From Paracoccus aestuariivivens (GTDB taxonomy: Bacteria > Pseudomonadota > Alphaproteobacteria > Rhodobacterales > Rhodobacteraceae): a stretch of DNA of 64,000 nucleotides. Positions 1-8,467 of the stretch are shown here, in pieces. The stretch lies in assembly GCF_009711225.1 (NCBI RefSeq), contig NZ_WMIE01000003.1:62001-126000 (forward strand), in the 5' to 3' direction. Numbering within the stretch: position 1 is the first letter of the stretch; each line of letters opens with the position of its first letter. Under the pieces are notes generated by a model that had not been told where the DNA came from, made no database searches, and worked only from the letters and a program-made list of their open reading frames with translations. The position numbers and the translations under genes are program-made.

Positions 1-1
1 C

Positions 2-28
2 GGCCAGTTGCCGTGGGCGCGCGGTTGA
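2..28 (+). other. possible 3' end of an upstream gene
   Basis: Reading from base 2 gives eight codons (GQLPWARG) followed by TGA at 26-28. This could be the C-terminus of a gene beginning before the window, ending 44 bases ahead of pyk. The fragment is too short to recognise, so it is only a possibility. Confidence 0.2.
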
Positions 29-37
29 GGCTATACA
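8..37 (+). promoter_or_regulatory. candidate sigma-70 promoter of pyk
   Basis: A -35-like TTGCCG (8-13) and a -10-like TATACA (32-37) are separated by 18 bases. They lie 35 bases upstream of the pyk start codon. Judged by eye only. Confidence 0.35.
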
Positions 38-72
38 TCGCTTGCTAGCGCAAACACCGACGGGAGAAACGG

Positions 73-1518
73 ATGAGACGGCATCGCAAGGTCAAGATCG
101 TGGCAACTCTGGGACCGTCGTCCAGCGATTTCGCCACCATCCGCTCGTTGTTCGAGGCAGGGGCCGACGTGTTCCGCCTGAACATGAGCCATGGCACCCA
201 TCAAGAACAGAAGGCGCGATACGACATTATCCGCCGGGTCGAATCCGAATCCGGCCGTCCCATCGCAATTCTGGCCGACCTTCAGGGGCCGAAACTGCGC
301 GTGGGAACCTTTGCCGAAGGTCCGCATGATTTGCAGGACGGGCAGGCTTTCCGCTTTGACCTTGATGACGCGCCCGGCACGACCGAGCGCGTACAACTGC
401 CCCATCCCGAGATTTTCGCGGCCCTGCAGCCGGGCGCGGAACTGCTGGTCAATGACGGGAAGATCCGCCTCAGGGTTGAAAGCTGTGGCCCCGATTTTGC
501 CGATTGCACGGTGACGGCGGGCGGGCCGATTTCGAACCGCAAGGGCGTGAACGTTCCTGACGTCGTGCTGCCCTTGGCAGCGCTGTCGGACAAGGATCGT
601 GATGATCTGGAATTCGCCTGCGAGCTGGGTGTGGATTGGCTGGCCTTGTCCTTTGTCCAGCGCGCCGAAGACGTGATCGAAGCGCGCAAGCTTGCCAAAG
701 GTCGTGCCGCGATTCTTTCCAAGATCGAGAAACCCGCCGCAGTCCGCGCCTTCCCCGAGATCCTTAAGGTTTCGGACGGGATCATGGTGGCACGAGGCGA
801 TCTGGGGGTCGAACTGCCGGTGCATTCGGTGCCGCCGATCCAGAAACGTCTGGTGCGCCAGTGCCGCGCGGCGGCGAAACCGGTGATCGTCGCCACCCAG
901 ATGCTGGAATCGATGATCGAAAGCCCGATGCCGACCCGCGCCGAGGTATCGGATGTGGCGACCGCCATCTATGAAGGTACCGATGCGATCATGCTGTCGG
1001 CCGAAAGCGCCGCCGGAGCCTATCCGATCGAAGCGGTTGCCACGATGGATAACGTTGCCCGCTCGGTCGAGACCGACCCGACCTATCGCGAAATCATCGA
1101 AAGCTCGCGCGTGGCCAAGCGCCAGACCGTCGCCGATGCCATCGTCGCCGCCGCCCGGGAAATCGCGGAAACCACGGATATTTCGGCGATCTGCGCCTAT
1201 ACGCAGTCCGGAACCACGGGCAGCCTGATCGCGCGCGAACGTCCGCGTGTTCCGATCATCGCGATGTCCTCGGAAACCGGTACCCTGCGCCGGTTGTGCC
1301 TGACCTGGGGAACGCATTGCGTTTTGACCCCGTCGCTGGAACGGTTCAAGCAGGCGGTCGTCAACGCAGCCAAGGCGGCACGGGACTTCGGTTTCGCGGA
1401 TGAATCCCAGCAGATCGTGGTGATGGCCGGCGTACCCTTCAATCAGTCGGGTACGACCAACATCCTGCGTATCGCGCCCTGCGACGAACGCTTGATCTAT
1501 CGCACAGATCCGGAATAA
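73..1518 (+). CDS. pyk: pyruvate kinase
   Basis: Glycolytic enzyme converting phosphoenolpyruvate and ADP to pyruvate and ATP in the cytosol. The 481-residue product has normal family length. Visible landmarks are the N-terminal KIVATLGPSS segment, RLNMSHG, the active-site block SKIEKPAAV with the catalytic lysine, VARGDLGVELP, and the ATQMLESM...TRAEVSDVA segment of the barrel. The C-terminal allosteric domain is present. The ATG at 73 is preceded by GGAGAAACGG, a good ribosome site. A small membrane-protein gene follows 41 bases later and may be cotranscribed. Confidence 0.97.
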   Translation: MRRHRKVKIVATLGPSSSDFATIRSLFEAGADVFRLNMSHGTHQEQKARYDIIRRVESESGRPIAILADLQGPKLRVGTFAEGPHDLQDGQAFRFDLDDAPGTTERVQLPHPEIFAALQPGAELLVNDGKIRLRVESCGPDFADCTVTAGGPISNRKGVNVPDVVLPLAALSDKDRDDLEFACELGVDWLALSFVQRAEDVIEARKLAKGRAAILSKIEKPAAVRAFPEILKVSDGIMVARGDLGVELPVHSVPPIQKRLVRQCRAAAKPVIVATQMLESMIESPMPTRAEVSDVATAIYEGTDAIMLSAESAAGAYPIEAVATMDNVARSVETDPTYREIIESSRVAKRQTVADAIVAAAREIAETTDISAICAYTQSGTTGSLIARERPRVPIIAMSSETGTLRRLCLTWGTHCVLTPSLERFKQAVVNAAKAARDFGFADESQQIVVMAGVPFNQSGTTNILRIAPCDERLIYRTDPE

Positions 1519-1559
1519 GCCACTGATCCAACAGGATCTATGAAGCGAAAGGCTTTCCT

Positions 1560-1952
1560 ATGATCGATATCTTGTTGTTGGCAGGCACCGCTTTGTGCGT
1601 TCTGTCGGTGCTGCTGGCGATTCTGGCGCTGATTGCAACGCGCGCTCCGCGCGGGGCTGCGATCACGCTGGTGCTTGGGCTTGCGCTGGTCTTCGCCAGC
1701 AATCTGCTTGATGATCGCCCGTTGGGTCTGAACAGCCTTGCGCAATCATGGAGCCGTCTGGTCAATGGCGAAAGTCTTGGCACGGCCGCGCCGGTCCCTG
1801 CCGAGGCTCCGGCGGCTGCCGAAACCCCGGCTCCGGTCGAAGCGGCGCCCGCTGCCGCGCCAACGCCCGAGCCCGCTGCTCCGGCTGCGACTCCGGTCGA
1901 GCCTGCTCCGGCAAGCGAAGCGCCTGCATCTGCGGCTCCGGCTGCGAACTAA
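1560..1952 (+). CDS. small membrane protein with Ala/Pro-rich tail
   Basis: I do not recognise a named family. The 130-residue product has two clear membrane segments (about residues 3-26 and 33-50). A long low-complexity tail from about residue 68 is made almost only of Ala, Pro, Glu and Val. The tail is probably disordered and could lie in the periplasm or cytoplasm. The gene sits between pyk and rpmI, with its own weak ribosome site (GCGAAAGG) before the ATG. It is probably read from the pyk promoter. Function unknown. Confidence 0.75.
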   Translation: MIDILLLAGTALCVLSVLLAILALIATRAPRGAAITLVLGLALVFASNLLDDRPLGLNSLAQSWSRLVNGESLGTAAPVPAEAPAAAETPAPVEAAPAAAPTPEPAAPAATPVEPAPASEAPASAAPAAN

Positions 1953-1967
1953 TAACGCCGGTAAGGC

Positions 1968-1996
1968 TTGCTTTTTTTTCGTCGCGCCCGTATAGG
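1968..1996 (+). promoter_or_regulatory. promoter of rpmI-rplT
   Basis: TTGCTT at 1968-1973 and TATAGG at 1991-1996 have the ideal 17-base spacing. A run of T lies in the spacer directly after the -35 element. The start of rpmI lies 76 bases downstream. The leader also contains a short GCGCC/GGCGC hairpin around the -10. The arrangement is consistent with strong transcription of ribosomal protein genes. Confidence 0.5.
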
Positions 1997-2071
1997 CGCC
2001 CTTCCACCCGCGCGGCCGGCCAATATGGCATTGCCGAGTCGCGCGTTCACTCTGACCGCAAGGAGAGTAAA

Positions 2072-2272
2072 ATGCCGAAGATGAAGACCAAAGCGGCCGC
2101 TAAAAAGCGGTTCTCGTTCACGGCCTCGGGTAAAGTCAAAGCTGGCCCGGCCGGCAAGCGCCACGGCATGATCAAACGCTCGACGAAGTTCATCCGCGAT
2201 GTCACCGGGACCATGGTCCTGTGCGATGCGGACGCGAAAATCGTCAAGAAATACATGCCCTACAACCGCTAA
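2072..2272 (+). CDS. rpmI: 50S ribosomal protein L35
   Basis: A 66-residue, strongly basic protein of the large ribosomal subunit. It starts [14 protein letters not shown] and ends KKYMPYNR, as in bL35 across bacteria. An open frame extends further upstream, but the ATG at 2072 has a perfect ribosome site (AAGGAGAGTAA) and gives the family-typical N-terminus. The rplT start follows after 12 bases, the usual L35-L20 pair. The infC gene that precedes rpmI in many bacteria is not present here. Confidence 0.97.
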   Translation: MPKMKTKAAAKKRFSFTASGKVKAGPAGKRHGMIKRSTKFIRDVTGTMVLCDADAKIVKKYMPYNR

Positions 2273-2284
2273 GGAGAACCGGAA

Positions 2285-2644
2285 ATGGCACGAGTCAAAT
2301 CGGGTAAAGTTACCCACGCCCGCCACAAGAAGGTTCTTGACGCGGCAAAAGGTTATTACGGCAACCGTTCGCGGAACTTCCGTACCGCGACCCAGGCTGT
2401 CGACAAAGCCAACCAGTACGCGACCCGCGACCGCAAGAATCGCAAGCGTAACTTCCGCGCGCTGTGGATCCAGCGTATCAACGCCGGTGTCCGTGCGCTT
2501 GATGCCGAGATGACCTATTCGCGCTTCATCGCTGCTCTGGCGAAAGCCGGCATCGAAGTGGACCGCAAGGTTCTGGCCGATCTGGCTGTGCATGAGCCCG
2601 AGGCATTCGCTGCCATCGTCGCTCAGGCCAAAGCTGCTGCCTGA
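2285..2644 (+). CDS. rplT: 50S ribosomal protein L20
   Basis: A 119-residue bL20 protein that nucleates large-subunit assembly and in other bacteria represses its own operon. The basic N-terminal extension ([17 protein letters not shown]) and the [17 protein letters not shown] segment are characteristic. The ribosome site AAGGAGAACCGGAA precedes the ATG. A strong terminator follows directly, so rpmI-rplT forms its own transcription unit. Confidence 0.97.
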   Translation: MARVKSGKVTHARHKKVLDAAKGYYGNRSRNFRTATQAVDKANQYATRDRKNRKRNFRALWIQRINAGVRALDAEMTYSRFIAALAKAGIEVDRKVLADLAVHEPEAFAAIVAQAKAAA

Positions 2645-2670
2645 TTTCAGGCGAAAGCCCGATATGGTGA

Positions 2671-2697
2671 AACCCGCACGCAAGTGCGGGTTTTTTC
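2671..2697 (+). terminator. intrinsic terminator after rplT
   Basis: A perfect 7-bp stem, CCCGCAC (2673-2679) with GTGCGGG (2684-2690), has a GCAA tetraloop and is followed by six T residues. Confidence 0.9.
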
Positions 2698-2722
2698 GTT
2701 TCGGGATCAGAGCAGGGGCTGC

Positions 2723-3355
2723 CTAACGGCGGGCCTCGGTCAATAACCGGATCGCCAATCCCGCAAGTACCGTCCCCATCAGCCAGCGTTGAACCACCAG
2801 CCAGATCGGGCGTCCGGCCAGAAACGAGGCGATGCCTCCGGCGGCGATGGCGATGAGCGCGTTGACCGTGACGCTGATCGCGATCTGGACCGACCCCAGA
2901 ATCAAGGATTGGGTCAATACGTTGCTCTGCTCGGGCGAGACGAATTGCGGCAGAAGCGACAGGTACAGGATCGCGATCTTGGGATTGAGCAGGTTCGTCA
3001 GAAAACCCATGGCGAACAGCTTTCGTGGGCTGTCCTTGGGCAGGTTGCGGACCTGAAACGGCGAGCGCCCGCCCGGTCTGACCGATTGCCACGCCAGATA
3101 CAGCAGATAGGCCGCGCCTGCGGCTCTGAGCGCATCATAGGCATAGGGCACAGCCATGACGATGGCCGTGATCCCGAAGGCCGCGCAAAGCATGTAGAAA
3201 ACGAAACCCAGCGCGACGCCTGCCAGCGAGATCAGCCCCGCGACCGGCCCTTGCGAGATCGAGCGCGAGATCAGGTAGATCATGTTCGGTCCGGGTGTCA
3301 GCACCATCCCCATCGCGATGGCGGCAAAGGCGAACAGGCTTGCGGGATCGGGCAT
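2723..3355 (-). CDS. LysE/RhtB-family amino-acid exporter
   Basis: An inner-membrane exporter of the LysE translocator family, whose members export amino acids such as threonine, homoserine or lysine. The 210-residue protein starts MPDPASLFAFAAIAMG and carries the family signature VLTPGPNMIYL near residues 16-26, with about six hydrophobic segments. A TTG six codons upstream is in frame, but the ATG at 3355 matches relatives and has AAGGAC upstream. It is divergent from the P450 gene. The substrate cannot be told from the sequence. Confidence 0.9.
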   Translation of the reverse strand: MPDPASLFAFAAIAMGMVLTPGPNMIYLISRSISQGPVAGLISLAGVALGFVFYMLCAAFGITAIVMAVPYAYDALRAAGAAYLLYLAWQSVRPGGRSPFQVRNLPKDSPRKLFAMGFLTNLLNPKIAILYLSLLPQFVSPEQSNVLTQSLILGSVQIAISVTVNALIAIAAGGIASFLAGRPIWLVVQRWLMGTVLAGLAIRLLTEARR

Positions 3356-3457
3356 CGGGCTGTCCTTGGTCAAACGGCAAAGCCATCGTCATTGCGTCCG
3401 AATTTCTGTCAATAGGCTTGATCCGGAACCGGTAAGGCAGCCGGATGTTTGCCTTTC

Positions 3458-4813
3458 ATGGATGAGTTCAGCGCATCAGCCTATCCTGCCCGCGTTGCCC
3501 TTGGCCGCAAGCCGCTTGGGGTGATCGGATCGGCCATGACGGCAAGGCGGAATGTCCTGGAACTGATCCCCGAAATCGCGACGCGCCAACCGATGGTCTC
3601 GGGGAAAACGGGCAAGCGCTGGCACATGGTCATGGACCCTGCGGCGCTGCGGATCGTGCTGAAGGACAAGGTCGACGATTACCCTAAATCTCTGGTGACG
3701 CGGCTGATCCTGGAGCCTGCGATCGGTCAGTCGCTATTCGTCGCCGAGGGGGCGCATTGGCGCTGGCAGCGGCGCGCCGCGGCTCCGGCCTTTGCGCAAC
3801 GGAATGTCGAGGCGCTGGCTCCGGTGATGACTGCTGCGGCCGAGGCCAGCGTCCGTCGTCTTGCCGCGGCGACCGGTCCGGTCGATCTGTTTGCCGAAAC
3901 GGTAGCCGCGACCTTCGAGGTGATCTCGGATGTGACCTTCTCGGGCGACGAGGGTTTTGACCGGCAGGCCGTGCATCAGGCAATCGAGGCCTATATCTCG
4001 GGCACGGCGCGGCTGTCCGTGATGGATATACTGGGTCTGCCGGGATGGATTCCCCGTCCGGGAAGGCTGACTGCGGGGCGCGATCTGCGGCGGATGAAAC
4101 GGGTCGCGGATGACGCAATCGGGGCGCGGGCGCGTTCGGGACCGCGCGAGGTGCCCGATCTGCTGGACCTGCTGCGGGCGGGGAGCGATCCGGAAACGCA
4201 TCGCGTCATGTCCGCAGCCGAATTGCGGGACAATCTGCTGACATTCATTGTCGCGGGGCACGAGACCACGGCATTGACCTTGGCTTGGGCGCTTTATCTG
4301 CTGGCCTTCGATCCCGAGGTGCAGAACCGCGCGGCCATCGAGGCCCGCACGGTTCTGGGCGCACGCGCCGCCACCGCGGCGGACGTCCCGCACCTGATCT
4401 ATGTCCGCCAGATCGTCGAGGAAACGCTGCGGCTTTATCCCCCTGCCGCCTTCCTGTCGCGGACATCGCGGATCTACGACAGTTTGGGCGGTCGCGAGGT
4501 CCATCCCGGCGACACCATCATGCTGCCGGTCTATGCGCTACACCGCCATCATCTGCTGTGGGACGATCCCGACCGCTTCGATCCCGACCGTTTCGCCCCC
4601 GGGATCGTCCGTGACCGCTATGCCTTTCTGCCATTTGGTGCCGGTCCGAGGATCTGCATCGGTGCCAGCTTCTCGTTGCAAGAGGCCGTCATCATCCTTG
4701 CCACATTGCTGGCCCGTTTGCGCTTCGACCTGACCGCCCGTCACCCCGAGCCGCGCATGATCCTGACACTCCGGCCACATGGCGGGGTCTGGCTTGCAGT
4801 CAAAACGCGCTAA
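3458..4813 (+). CDS. cytochrome P450
   Basis: A soluble haem-thiolate monooxygenase of 451 residues. The I-helix motif AGHETTAL, the K-helix ExxR (EETLRLYPP) and the haem-binding loop FGAGPRICIG are all intact, with Cys400 as the haem ligand. The distal part reads WRWQRRAAAPAF, the C-helix W/R region. I chose the ATG at 3458. A TTG at 3449 is also in frame, and no strong ribosome site marks either. No ferredoxin or reductase partner is adjacent, so electron donors must be encoded elsewhere. The substrate is unknown. Confidence 0.93.
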   Translation: MDEFSASAYPARVALGRKPLGVIGSAMTARRNVLELIPEIATRQPMVSGKTGKRWHMVMDPAALRIVLKDKVDDYPKSLVTRLILEPAIGQSLFVAEGAHWRWQRRAAAPAFAQRNVEALAPVMTAAAEASVRRLAAATGPVDLFAETVAATFEVISDVTFSGDEGFDRQAVHQAIEAYISGTARLSVMDILGLPGWIPRPGRLTAGRDLRRMKRVADDAIGARARSGPREVPDLLDLLRAGSDPETHRVMSAAELRDNLLTFIVAGHETTALTLAWALYLLAFDPEVQNRAAIEARTVLGARAATAADVPHLIYVRQIVEETLRLYPPAAFLSRTSRIYDSLGGREVHPGDTIMLPVYALHRHHLLWDDPDRFDPDRFAPGIVRDRYAFLPFGAGPRICIGASFSLQEAVIILATLLARLRFDLTARHPEPRMILTLRPHGGVWLAVKTR

Positions 4814-4870
4814 TCCTTGCGCCAGTCACGGCCGCGTTACACAATCTCGACATGCAACAGGAGTAGGCCA

Positions 4871-6280
4871 ATGACGACGATCATCAACTTCCTGAATACG
4901 ATCTTCTGGGGATATGTTCTGATTTACGGCCTGTTGGCGGTCGGGATCTACTTCACCATCCGGCTTGGTTTCATACAATTCCTACATTTCGGCGAGATGT
5001 TCCGCTGCGTGCTTGGCTCGCGTGCAGGCGACAAGGATGGCATTTCGCCCTTTCAGGCGCTGACCGTCAGTCTGGCCAGCCGCGTCGGAACGGGCAACAT
5101 TGCCGGAGTCGCGGTCGCGATCACGCTTGGCGGTCCGGGGGCCATTTTCTGGATGTGGATGGTCGCCCTTGTCGGCATGGCGACTGCCTATGCGGAATCG
5201 ACCCTTGCCCAGCTTTACAAGGAACATGGACCGGGAGGGATGTATCGCGGCGGGCCTGCCTATTACATCCAGAAAGGGTTGGGGCAGGGCTGGCTTGCGG
5301 GTCTGTTCGCGGTCGCCCTGATCATCGCGTTCGGGCTGATCTTCAACTCGGTGCAGTCGAATTCGATCGCCGAGGCGGTGTCGGGGGCCTTTGGCATCAA
5401 CAAGGTGGTCGTCGGCGTGCTGGTGGCGGTCCTGACCGGAGTTATCATCTTCGGCGGCATCCCGCAGATTGCGCGGGTCGCCGAATTCGTCGTCCCCTTC
5501 ATGGCGGGGGCCTACCTGCTGGCGGCGGCATGGGTGCTGATCACCAACTTCACCGAAGTTCCCGGCGTTCTGGGCCATATCGTGGCCTCGGCGTTCGGCT
5601 GGAGCGAGGCGGCCGGCGGAGTGGCAGGCGGGATGGCCGCGGCCATGCTGAACGGCGTCAAGCGCGGGCTCTTCTCGAACGAGGCCGGCATGGGCTCGGC
5701 CCCGAACATCGCGGCGGTCGCGGTTCCGGCACCGCATCACCCCTCGAGCCAAGGCTTCGTGCAGGCGCTTGGCGTCTTTATCGACACCCTGCTGGTTTGC
5801 TCGGCCACCGCTGTCATGATCCTGCTCTCGGGCGCGATCCCCAGTGCCGAACTGACCGGAGTCGCCCTGACCCAAGCCGCCTTGACCGAACATTTCGGCG
5901 CGTTCGGACAGTATTTCGTGGCAATCGCGATCTTCTTCTTCGCCTTCACCTCGATCATCGGCAATTATGCCTATGCCGAAAACGCCATCATCTTCCTTGG
6001 CCATGGTCATCAAAGCGTTGTGTTGGCCTTGCGAGTGGCGGTGCTGGGCATGGTGATCTGGGGGGCGATCCAGTCGGTGCAGACGGTGTTCGACTTTGCC
6101 GATGCCTCGATGGGGCTGATGGCGACGATCAACCTGATCGCAATCGTTGCCCTGTCGGGTACGATCGCTTATGTCACCCGCGACTATCTGAGCCAGCGCG
6201 CGGCAGGGAAACAGCCGACCTTCCATATCTCGGATCACCCCGAGATCGCGCTGGGGGTGAACCATACAATCTGGAAATAG
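4871..6280 (+). CDS. AGCS-family alanine/glycine:cation symporter
   Basis: A multi-spanning inner-membrane transporter of the alanine/glycine:cation symporter family, importing a small amino acid with Na+. The 469-residue protein carries family segments such as SRVGTGNIAGVAVAI near the N-terminus, GPGAIFWMWM, and NGVKRGLFSNEAGMGSAPN. An open frame extends to 4817, but the ATG at 4871 has AGGAGTAGGCCA before it and gives the normal N-terminus. arsC begins three bases after its stop, so the two are cotranscribed. Confidence 0.93.
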   Translation: MTTIINFLNTIFWGYVLIYGLLAVGIYFTIRLGFIQFLHFGEMFRCVLGSRAGDKDGISPFQALTVSLASRVGTGNIAGVAVAITLGGPGAIFWMWMVALVGMATAYAESTLAQLYKEHGPGGMYRGGPAYYIQKGLGQGWLAGLFAVALIIAFGLIFNSVQSNSIAEAVSGAFGINKVVVGVLVAVLTGVIIFGGIPQIARVAEFVVPFMAGAYLLAAAWVLITNFTEVPGVLGHIVASAFGWSEAAGGVAGGMAAAMLNGVKRGLFSNEAGMGSAPNIAAVAVPAPHHPSSQGFVQALGVFIDTLLVCSATAVMILLSGAIPSAELTGVALTQAALTEHFGAFGQYFVAIAIFFFAFTSIIGNYAYAENAIIFLGHGHQSVVLALRVAVLGMVIWGAIQSVQTVFDFADASMGLMATINLIAIVALSGTIAYVTRDYLSQRAAGKQPTFHISDHPEIALGVNHTIWK

Positions 6281-6283
6281 CAC

Positions 6284-6628
6284 TTGATCACCATCTATCA
6301 CAAACCGACCTGCAGCACCTCGCGCAAGGTGCTGCAGATGATCCGCGATGCCGGTTTCGAGCCGCAGGTCATCGATTATGTCAAAACCGGCTGGAGCCGC
6401 GACGAGTTGCAAGACCTGCTTGCCGCCGCCAATGTGACGCCGGCACAGGCGCTGCGGGTCAAGGGCACCGATGCGGCCGAACGCGGGTTGGTTGGCGCGG
6501 ATGACAAGACCATCCTTGACCAGATGCTGGAAAACCCGGCCTTGGTCGAGCGGCCCATCGTCAGCGGCCCCGGCGGCGTTCGCCTTTGCCGTCCGGCGGA
6601 ACTGGTCGCCCAGACCTTCGCCCGCTAA
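6284..6628 (+). CDS. arsC: ArsC-family reductase (arsenate reductase, glutaredoxin type)
   Basis: A 114-residue thioredoxin-fold protein close to E. coli-type ArsC, which reduces arsenate to arsenite with glutathione/glutaredoxin. The active Cys10 lies in HKPTCSTSR. Arg58 and the two arginines in ERPIV and VRLCRP match the substrate-binding arginines. The start is a TTG three bases after the symporter stop. It is the only start giving the family N-terminus (MITIYHKP). No arsR, arsB or acr3 is nearby, so an arsenic-resistance role is uncertain. Many such genes are annotated arsC by fold alone. Confidence 0.85.
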   Translation: MITIYHKPTCSTSRKVLQMIRDAGFEPQVIDYVKTGWSRDELQDLLAAANVTPAQALRVKGTDAAERGLVGADDKTILDQMLENPALVERPIVSGPGGVRLCRPAELVAQTFAR

Positions 6629-6654
6629 GCATTCCCCCACACTTTCGCATTCCG

Positions 6655-6678
6655 CCCGCGCGTGATAAGGCGCGCGGG
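6655..6678 (+). promoter_or_regulatory. hairpin in the pheS leader
   Basis: A perfect 8-bp GC stem, CCCGCGCG (6655-6662) with CGCGCGGG (6671-6678), encloses the loop TGATAAGG 20 bases before the pheS start. It lacks a T tract, so it is not a normal terminator. It may end arsC transcription, shape the pheS leader, or overlap a promoter -10 (GATAAG). Confidence 0.4.
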
Positions 6679-6697
6679 AACCGCAAGGAAAGCCGCC

Positions 6698-7780
6698 ATG
6701 TCCGATCTGACCACCCTTCGCCAGTCCTATCTCGACCGCATCTCCGGCGCTGCCGATGGTGATGCGCTGGAACAGGTGCGCCTTGGCGCGCTTGGCAAGA
6801 AGGGCGAGATCAGCGGCATGATGAAGGAACTGGGTCGCATGACGCCGGAAGAGCGGCAGACCCGCGGTGCCGACCTGAACCGCCTGAAGGATGAGATCGA
6901 CGCCGCCCTGCGCGCCCGCAAGCAGGGGCTTGAGGATGCGGCCCTCGACGCCCGCTTGAAGGAAGAATGGCTCGACGTCACCCTGCCGGGCCGCCCGCGC
7001 GGCCAAGGCACCATTCACCCGGTCAGCCAAGTGACCGAGGAAGTCACCGCGATCTTCGCCGATATGGGCTTCCGCGTCGCCGAAGGCCCGCAGATCGAAT
7101 CCGACTGGTTCAATTTTGATGCGCTGAACATCCCGCCGGAACACCCCGCGCGACAGGAACACGACACCTTCTTCATGGCCCGCGCCGAGGACGATCCGCG
7201 CCCGCCGCATGTCCTGCGCACCCATACCTCGCCGGTGCAGATCCGCGCCATGCAGGCGACCGGCGCGCCGATCCGCGTCATCGCGCCGGGCCGCGTCTAT
7301 CGCATGGACATGGACCAGACCCATTCGCCCATGTTCCACCAAGTCGAGGGCCTCGCCTTGGGCAAGGATATCTCGATGGCGAACCTGAAATGGACGCTGG
7401 AAGAATTCTGCCGCGCCTTCTTCGAGGTCGACAATGTCGAGCTGCGCTTCCGCGCCTCGCATTTCCCCTTCACCGAGCCTTCGGCCGAGGTCGATATCCG
7501 CTGCTCGTGGGAAGGCGGCAAACTGACCATCGGCGAGGGCAACTCGTGGCTGGAGATTCTCGGCTCGGGCATGGTCCATCCCAAGGTGCTGGCGGCGGCT
7601 GGCGTTGACCCTGAACAATGGCAAGGCTTCGCCTTCGGTATGGGCATCGACCGGATCGCCATGCTGAAATACGGCATCCCTGACCTGCGCGCCTTCTTCG
7701 AATCCGACCTGCGTTGGCTGCGCCATTATGGCTTTGCCGCGGGTGATGTGCCCAGCGTGGCAGGTGGTTTGTCGCGGTAA
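6698..7780 (+). CDS. pheS: phenylalanine-tRNA ligase alpha subunit
   Basis: Catalytic alpha subunit of the (alpha-beta)2 phenylalanyl-tRNA synthetase, of normal length (360 residues). The N-terminal coiled-coil arm (about 1-85) is followed by the class II catalytic core. Visible pieces include [39 protein letters not shown] and motif 3 [19 protein letters not shown]. The ATG at 6698 has AAGGAAA upstream. Its partner pheT lies 3 kb downstream rather than next door, with four unrelated genes in between. Confidence 0.97.
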   Translation: MSDLTTLRQSYLDRISGAADGDALEQVRLGALGKKGEISGMMKELGRMTPEERQTRGADLNRLKDEIDAALRARKQGLEDAALDARLKEEWLDVTLPGRPRGQGTIHPVSQVTEEVTAIFADMGFRVAEGPQIESDWFNFDALNIPPEHPARQEHDTFFMARAEDDPRPPHVLRTHTSPVQIRAMQATGAPIRVIAPGRVYRMDMDQTHSPMFHQVEGLALGKDISMANLKWTLEEFCRAFFEVDNVELRFRASHFPFTEPSAEVDIRCSWEGGKLTIGEGNSWLEILGSGMVHPKVLAAAGVDPEQWQGFAFGMGIDRIAMLKYGIPDLRAFFESDLRWLRHYGFAAGDVPSVAGGLSR

Positions 7781-7817
7781 TCCGTCACAGACCTGCCAAA
7801 CCTGACGAGCGTGCATC

Positions 7818-7843
7818 GGGCCATTCGCTAGAATGGCCCTTTT
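7818..7843 (+). terminator. intrinsic terminator after pheS
   Basis: A perfect 9-bp stem GGGCCATTC/GAATGGCCC (7818-7826 with 7831-7839) is followed by four T residues. A second inverted repeat, CCTGACG (7801-7807) with CGTCAGG (7845-7851), encloses it and reaches into the 3' end of the opposing TM2 gene. Confidence 0.75.
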
Positions 7844-7846
7844 GCG

Positions 7847-8191
7847 TCAGGCTGCCGATACGTCCGGAGAAGTCTGGATCGTCTGCATGGAATAGCGCTC
7901 GCGCAGCGCGTCCCTGTCCGTCCGGATCATGCCGGGGATCAGGAACAGATCGACAAGGCACCAGATTCCGACCGCAGCGAGCAGGATTAGCCCAACGCCG
8001 ATGACCAGTGTCAACCATCCAAGAATGAACATGATCAGCATCGCGATTGCGGTGCCGATCTGGCCCAGATAAAAGCGGTGCGCGCCCAAACCCCCGACGA
8101 ATATCAACAGCAGATAGGCGACGACCGGTGATTTCGCGTCATTGGCAAGGCGCTGTTCAACGAGCATTTGTTGTTGTGTGGTCAGGCTCAT
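7847..8191 (-). CDS. TM2-domain membrane protein (copy A)
   Basis: A 114-residue integral membrane protein with a TM2 domain. The soluble N-terminus (MLVEQRLANDAKSP) leads into two hydrophobic segments (about residues 24-60 and 62-85), with the signature GGLGAHRFYLGQIG, and then DLFLIPGMIRTDRD. The ATG at 8191 has AGGGGATA upstream, and an in-frame TTG further up is less likely. A clear paralogue lies 2 kb away at 10211-10522, sharing EQR-ANDAKSP-VAYLL, GAHR-YLG and DLFLIPGMI. The molecular role of bacterial TM2 proteins is largely unknown. Confidence 0.88.
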   Translation of the reverse strand: MSLTTQQQMLVEQRLANDAKSPVVAYLLLIFVGGLGAHRFYLGQIGTAIAMLIMFILGWLTLVIGVGLILLAAVGIWCLVDLFLIPGMIRTDRDALRERYSMQTIQTSPDVSAA

Positions 8192-8467
8192 TCCATATCC
8201 CCTGTGGCTTTTCAAGATCGCCAGAATTTCGATGTATTACGTAAATTCAACTACTTGAGTGAACTTATAGTTAACCGCCGACCGGCTTGCGGCATTAAAT
8301 CAGGCCAGCGTTCCGCGCAGGGCTGACTTTTGCCTGCGTCAACATATTGCACATAACCTGCCTTCCCAACGGCGAGATCGCGTGCCACCTTCTAAGGGGG
8401 AAATGATGCGTCCGGCCGCCGGTTGTTCCAGCGGTGCTGCGGGCTGAAATCATGAGCGAGGTTCAGA

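Noticed and set aside
1971..1979. T run read at first as the tail of a terminator after the small membrane-protein gene
   Set aside because: No adequate stem precedes it, and it fits better as the spacer start of the rpmI promoter (TTGCTT-17-TATAGG).
4982..7816. A 944-codon open frame on the minus strand opposite the AGCS symporter, arsC and pheS
   Set aside because: It is the mirror of three well-supported genes in GC-rich DNA. Its translation is rich in Arg, His, Gly and Gln and has no recognisable domain.
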